64,000 bases of DNA from contig CALCUE010000022.1 of the NCBI GenBank assembly GCA_937906945.1, positions 1 to 64,000 of the forward strand. The letters run 5' to 3'. The notes under the pieces are model-generated. The model was not told the origin of the DNA. It ran no database searches and worked only from the letters and a program-made list of their open reading frames with translations. Positions 60,605-64,000 of the stretch are shown here, piece by piece. Each line of letters begins with the position of its first letter. Positions within the stretch are counted from its first letter, which is position 1. The stretch is from an uncultured Clostridia bacterium (GTDB lineage Bacteria; Bacillota; Clostridia; Oscillospirales; Ruminococcaceae). The position numbers and the translations under genes were made by a program.

Positions 60605-60640
60605 AAAAAAGCGCCCGGAGAACTCTCCGGGCGCTTTTTT
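60605..60640 (+). terminator. Terminator of XRE-zinc ribbon gene
   Basis: GCGCCCGGAG (60611-60620) pairs with CTCCGGGCGC (60625-60634), followed by six T. Confidence 0.92.
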
Positions 60641-60665
60641 ATTACATTGTCATAAGACACACAAA

Positions 60666-60703
60666 AGGAAAAGCATTTATGCGAAGGCATAAACGCTTTT
60701 CCT
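60666..60703 (-). terminator. Probable terminator of pduL operon
   Basis: AGGAAAAGC-A-TTTATGC pairs with GCATAAA-C-GCTTTTCCT (one mismatch), about 100 bases past the pduL stop. The 60704-60804 stretch between shows nothing else. Confidence 0.6.
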
Positions 60704-60804
60704 GAAATGTGAGATGAATCTGATTTTGCTGCTTATAAACTTTGTATAAAGGAAAGAGTGAATATTTCTTAGAGCTTGAATTTAGAAAAGAGGGAGATCA
60801 ATAA

Positions 60805-61383
60805 TCAGTTTGTATTTTTCAAAATAATACCGTTTCCTTGCGTAAAATGGGATGCGTTCGCTTCATCGGTATCAACATGCATGGCCAATGAAAAATTCGG
60901 GCTGACTCTTACGACGACATCGGAAAATATCAGCGTACGGCCATTGCTTTCAATTTTCACATTGACCAATTCTTTATCATGACAGCCAAAATTTGCCGCG
61001 TCTTCCGGCGTCATGTGGATATGTCTTTTCGCGGCAATAACGCCCTCCACAAGTTCAATTTCCCCCTGCGGGCCTAAAATTCTGCATCCTCCTGAATTCA
61101 GAAGATCACCGCTTTCCCGAATCGGAGCGGCAACCCCTAACGTCCTTGCGTCGGTCAGGGATATTTCGACCTGTGTCTGTTTTCGGGAAGGACCAAGTAT
61201 AATGACATTTTTAATGCTGTTTTTAGGCCCTACCAATGTTACCCGCTCCTCGCAGGCGAATTGTCCCGGTTGAGAAAGATCTTTCTTTTTTGTGAGCGTA
61301 TAATCTTCCCCGAAAAGGATTTTGATATGCTCAGCCGAAAGATGGACATGGCGCGCCGAAACTTCTACTAAGACTTCGTTCAT
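60805..61383 (-). CDS. pduL: PduL-type phosphate acyltransferase
   Basis: 192 residues. Two PduL repeats with zinc-binding His: SARHVHLS (about 9-16) and AAKRHIHMTPEDA (about 117-129), plus AMHVDTDEANA near the end. Interconverts acyl-CoA + phosphate with acyl phosphate + CoA (acetyl or propanoyl). No N-terminal encapsulation peptide is visible, so it is probably a free cytoplasmic enzyme. AAGGAG site; a 13-bp hairpin separates it from the TauE/SafE gene. Last gene of the operon. Confidence 0.92.
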   Translation of the reverse strand: MNEVLVEVSARHVHLSAEHIKILFGEDYTLTKKKDLSQPGQFACEERVTLVGPKNSIKNVIILGPSRKQTQVEISLTDARTLGVAAPIRESGDLLNSGGCRILGPQGEIELVEGVIAAKRHIHMTPEDAANFGCHDKELVNVKIESNGRTLIFSDVVVRVSPNFSLAMHVDTDEANASHFTQGNGIILKNTN

Positions 61384-61397
61384 GATTTCTCCTTTTT

Positions 61398-61428
61398 ATC
61401 AGGCTCTTCCTTTTCGGAAGAGCCTGAT
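61398..61428 (-). promoter_or_regulatory. 13-bp stem-loop between TauE/SafE and pduL genes
   Basis: ATCAGGCTCTTCC (61398-61410) pairs with GGAAGAGCCTGAT (61416-61428) around TTTTC, ending 4 bases before the AAAAAGGAG of pduL. No U-run, so a processing or differential-stability element is likelier than a terminator. Confidence 0.65.
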
Positions 61429-61454
61429 ATGGATTGGGATCGAAAAAATCGAGA

Positions 61455-62336
61455 TCAATTAGCGGTCTTTCTGCTCTTGTAGAAAGAGTAGAACATTCTT
61501 GCGCCCGTATAAAGAACGACAAAGAAGACGACCCATTTAAGTGCGTAGGTAGGAATGGAAATAGCGATAATAAACGCGATAAAGGCAGAGATACAACCAC
61601 AAACAGTAATGGCCATGGAAGCTTTTCTGTTGTAGGAACCCTCTTTGATGAATTTGATGCTCGAAATGGGCTGCTGGAAAGCGGAAAGAGCATAGCAGAT
61701 CGGATAGCAAACAATAGGAGCGATACCCAACATGAAAAGGGTCGCCATCGTAGGAGCCCAAGGGCCAACACCGAGGTTCGCAAGAGCGCCAATGACGAAA
61801 AGGAGAACAGCCGCAATAATGAGTTTAACGCCGGAGAGTCCGATTTCCTCACCGCCAACAGGCATAAGACCAACCTGACCAAGGAAGATGAAGAAAGCCA
61901 CAATGATCATGGCAAAGCCCATACCAAGCTGGATCTTGATTTCCGGAAGACCGGTTACCACTTTTGCGCCAAGATAAGCGCCAATGGCGGCCGCAGCGGT
62001 AAGTACGATCAAAGTGACTGGATCCACATCCGTTTTGGTGAAGAAGAGAAGCGCAAAAATCGGTGCGGTCAGCGCGGTGGATACGTTCAGCGTTCCAGGG
62101 ATGTGCTTATCGTCAACCAATTTGAAACTCTTCAAAAGCGCCGTAATCGTCGAAAAACAACCGATCCCGAGTACGTCAAAGAAAAGCGCAAAGAAACCAA
62201 CCGCACCGGTTTTGGCGTAACTGGTATCTTTTTCAAGAATATCTTCTTTTTTCGCTTTAATAAAATCTTTTAACTGAACAACGGCGATCAAAATCGCCAT
62301 AATAACAAACGCAGCGACAATGATATAGTACAGCAT
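61455..62336 (-). CDS. TauE/SafE family anion exporter
   Basis: 293 residues, about eight membrane segments. FFALFFDVLGIGCFSTITALLK and the second repeat ALANLGVGPWAPTMATLFMLGI follow the duplicated TauE/SafE plan (sulfite or organosulfonate export). A distinct feature is GVGPWAPT, found in a clade often linked to acetyltransferase genes. Starts 3 bases after the GNAT gene ends. In taurine and sulfoacetate degraders TauE exports sulfite; that role here is an inference. Confidence 0.87.
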   Translation of the reverse strand: MLYYIIVAAFVIMAILIAVVQLKDFIKAKKEDILEKDTSYAKTGAVGFFALFFDVLGIGCFSTITALLKSFKLVDDKHIPGTLNVSTALTAPIFALLFFTKTDVDPVTLIVLTAAAAIGAYLGAKVVTGLPEIKIQLGMGFAMIIVAFFIFLGQVGLMPVGGEEIGLSGVKLIIAAVLLFVIGALANLGVGPWAPTMATLFMLGIAPIVCYPICYALSAFQQPISSIKFIKEGSYNRKASMAITVCGCISAFIAFIIAISIPTYALKWVVFFVVLYTGARMFYSFYKSRKTAN

Positions 62337-62338
62337 TT

Positions 62339-62995
62339 TTATTCTCCTTTTTCCTCATGATAAAACGGATTGTTCCAAACACTCAGTACACCATAATTCA
62401 AAGCGTCCGGATCGGCCCATTCGTCCACCATATAATCCGGAAGCGGTTTCAGGAACCGAAGGCCGCATCTGGAATAAAAGCGCAATTCACGATCCATGAA
62501 TTCTCCATCCGCTCTTTTGATGGTGATGTATTGTTCCGGAGTAATATCCGAATGTTTGTAATAATCGGGAATTCTGCAACCGAGAACAAACTTTTTGCAA
62601 TTCAGCTCAATCGTGCGCTGAAGCGCGTAATAAACGAGCATCGCTCCGATGTTGTGTCCACGGAACTTCGGAGATACGCCAAGAGAAACCCCGTAGAGAG
62701 TATCTCCATCCGGTACCAAATTGCTGGCGGTTCCACGATCCGTCAGATCCTGCCAGGACATGTGCGGAGGATTATCCAGATCATAGTTCATTCTCATCAG
62801 CGTAAAGTTACCTGCGGCGACACCGTCAACAAAAGCGGTCAAAAAGCCCTCCGGGAATTTTTTGTAGATTGGCTTGATGGATCCAACACCGTTTTCATCA
62901 TCCAGTCCAATAAAGCCCCACGCTTCGTTTTTGGCTCTTTGTGCATCGTTGAGCTCGGCTTCGTTTTCCGGCTTACGAATCTCAATTTTTGCCAT
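62339..62995 (-). CDS. GNAT-family N-acetyltransferase
   Basis: 218 residues. Acetyl-CoA loop VSLGVSPKFRGHNIGAMLVYYAL (RGxxxG, about 105-125), with a substrate-side lobe unlike ribosomal or drug acetyltransferases (MSWQDLTDRGTASNLVPDGDT). Start at 62995 from AAAGGAGG; first gene of the GNAT-TauE/SafE-PduL operon. It may acylate a small molecule or protein in the same pathway; substrate unknown. Confidence 0.82.
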   Translation of the reverse strand: MAKIEIRKPENEAELNDAQRAKNEAWGFIGLDDENGVGSIKPIYKKFPEGFLTAFVDGVAAGNFTLMRMNYDLDNPPHMSWQDLTDRGTASNLVPDGDTLYGVSLGVSPKFRGHNIGAMLVYYALQRTIELNCKKFVLGCRIPDYYKHSDITPEQYITIKRADGEFMDRELRFYSRCGLRFLKPLPDYMVDEWADPDALNYGVLSVWNNPFYHEEKGE

Positions 62996-63008
62996 ACAAT
63001 TACCTCCT

Positions 63009-63072
63009 TTTGCAAATCTACGAGATGCGTTTTGCAAAATAAAAATAACTCTAACCGATCTCCATTTGCAAA
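63009..63072. promoter_or_regulatory. Three TTTGCAAA palindromes in the GNAT operon leader
   Basis: TTTGCAAA occurs at 63009-63016, 63031-63038 and 63065-63072, spaced 22 and 34 bases, roughly two and three helix turns. The first one overlaps the GNAT ribosome site. Confidence 0.55.
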
Positions 63073-63103
63073 AAAACAATTTTTATTGAAAGGCAAAGAA
63101 TTA

Positions 63104-63214
63104 CTCGATTTTTTCGTAAAAATAAAGAAACGGTCGCGTATGGGTTCGGAAGAATAAAATAGTCTCTCAGAAAGGAAATAAATAAAAAAATTGTATTTTT
63201 ACGAAAAAATCGAG
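63104..63214. promoter_or_regulatory. Perfect 21-bp inverted repeat between GNAT operon and XRE gene
   Basis: CTCGATTTTTTCGTAAAAATA (21 bases, 63104-63124; last base A) recurs as its exact reverse complement at 63194-63214. Each arm holds its own dyad TTTTTNCGTAAAAA-like core. Probable paired operators, 69 bases apart, for the divergent regulator. The rest of 62996-63316 is AT-rich leader and promoters. Confidence 0.8.
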
Positions 63215-63253
63215 GTGATAATAAATAAAAAAAATTTTTTATTTGAAATATTA

Positions 63254-63282
63254 TTGTTTATTATTGAAAACTATGTTATTAT
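63254..63282 (+). promoter_or_regulatory. Promoter of terminal XRE gene
   Basis: TTGTTT, 17-base spacer, TATTAT, 34 bases before the ATG. Confidence 0.6.
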
Positions 63283-63316
63283 ACTAACGAAATGTGATAC
63301 TGATAGGAGGCATACT

Positions 63317-64000
63317 ATGACCCCTTCCGAACACGCCGGCAACAGAATACGGATGTACCGCAGAAAAAAGAAGATCACGCTCGGAGAACTTTCTGTCATG
63401 GTGAACAAAAGTCCTTCCACTCTGTCCAAATATGAATCCGGTCAGATTGTCATTGATATTGACTCTCTGTTTGATATCGCGCAGGCTCTTGGCGTACAAA
63501 TCACGCAGTTGATTGACTACAAAGCGGAAGATCTGTCCATTCCCAAAGCCAAAGGCAACGAAAACTTTTTTCAATCCGCGCCTTTATACTACGCTTACGT
63601 TCTTTTCCCATCCACCAGAGATGAAATCCATGTGTGTGTTTTTGAAATAACAAGGGATGAATCCGAGGATCGGTTTGTATTGTATTTCGACGTTGATGAA
63701 ATTAAAAATTATACCAATTCCAAATATATTTATAATGGCAAACTCATTTGCAACGACTCCGGTGCCTCTTTTTATATCAGTAATCCTTTTAATAGCAGCG
63801 ATAAAGGTTTTATTTACGCTAAATCACCCTTTACCGCCAATCAGGTTACAACGGGAATTTTCACCTTTGTTCCTCGCGCCATAAGGAATCCCTGCTCCAC
63901 CAAAATCATGTTTTCTCTTTCTCCTCTCGAAATCAACGAAAATTTAAGAAAGGAACTTTTGATCTCGGATAAAGAAACCATCAGCGAATTAAAAAGACGA
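63317..64000 (+). CDS. XRE regulator (3' end outside window)
   Basis: 228 codons are open to the window end. HTH at 1-65 (RIRMYRRKKKITLGELSVMVNKSPSTLSKYE), followed by a helix, then a predicted beta-rich domain (about 90-200; YYAYVLFPSTRDEIHVCVFEIT, FVLYFDVDEIKNY) of unknown kind. AGGAGG lies 7 bases upstream. It is transcribed away from the GNAT-TauE-PduL operon, across the 21-bp inverted repeat, so it is the likely regulator of that operon. Confidence 0.85.
   Translation, partial: MTPSEHAGNRIRMYRRKKKITLGELSVMVNKSPSTLSKYESGQIVIDIDSLFDIAQALGVQITQLIDYKAEDLSIPKAKGNENFFQSAPLYYAYVLFPSTRDEIHVCVFEITRDESEDRFVLYFDVDEIKNYTNSKYIYNGKLICNDSGASFYISNPFNSSDKGFIYAKSPFTANQVTTGIFTFVPRAIRNPCSTKIMFSLSPLEINENLRKELLISDKETISELKRR

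Overview
The window looks like chromosome of an anaerobic, probably spore-forming Gram-positive bacterium of class Clostridia (an Oscillospirales-like lineage is my guess from style, not proven). Supporting signs are strong AGGAGG ribosome sites with frequent TTG/GTG starts, many intrinsic terminators, a fused IspH-ribosomal protein S1 gene, pyruvate phosphate dikinase, a PdaB-like spore deacetylase, LPxTG surface proteins with class B and class C sortases, and RpiR/XRE regulators. Most of it is moderately GC-rich. The single gene at 29521-30393, the NUDIX gene at 2093-2608 and the last 4 kb are visibly AT-richer and may have been acquired.

Layout. 1-845: end of an rRNA operon (23S 3' end, 5S) and three tRNAs (Asn, CAT, Trp). 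1111-10363: housekeeping and unknown genes (AraC-type regulator, NUDIX, DUF554, zinc ribbon-RidA operon, Tim44-like surface protein, HAD phosphatase, PepV-DUF3810 pair), interrupted at 5494-6026 and 10517-10832 by modular GC-rich dispersed repeats. 10963-20648: a sortase-assembled pilus operon (giant InlB-repeat adhesin, major pilin, class C sortase, minor CnaB pilin) read leftward from a well-formed promoter with a run of ten G just upstream. 21030-26540: SPFH protein, XRE regulator, tRNA-Ala with two decaying tandem copies, class B sortase, prs and an unusual glmU.

26776-40900: ppdK; an AT-rich putative nuclease gene bracketed by two identical 32-bp terminators; a large secreted protein; an XRE regulator fused to a 15-residue-repeat solenoid; CCA-adding enzyme; a heterodimeric ABC exporter; nitroreductase; and an MFS exporter behind a six-codon leader peptide and a ribosome-site hairpin. 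41032-46721: the leftward operon rpiR-type regulator, HI0933-family flavoprotein, cmk, ispH-rpsA, then a PdaB-like deacetylase.

46816-57599: two import systems, a complete branched-chain amino acid ABC transporter (livKHMGF), preceded by an unannotated 46-residue Met- and Leu/Ile/Val-rich membrane peptide gene and a terminator, and a BMP/Nup-type nucleoside transporter; an ArsP_2-type metal exporter lies between them. 57991-64000: CNNM/CorC protein, tRNA-Ser with a palindromic partial duplication in its leader, XRE-zinc-ribbon protein, and a leftward GNAT-TauE/SafE-PduL operon divergent from an XRE regulator, with a perfect 21-bp inverted repeat between them. The best candidates for something new are the G-tract pilus locus with its Cys-His-repeat adhesin, the small ORF ahead of livK, the translational-attenuation-like leader of the MFS exporter, the terminator-flanked nuclease gene, and the GNAT-TauE-PduL locus.
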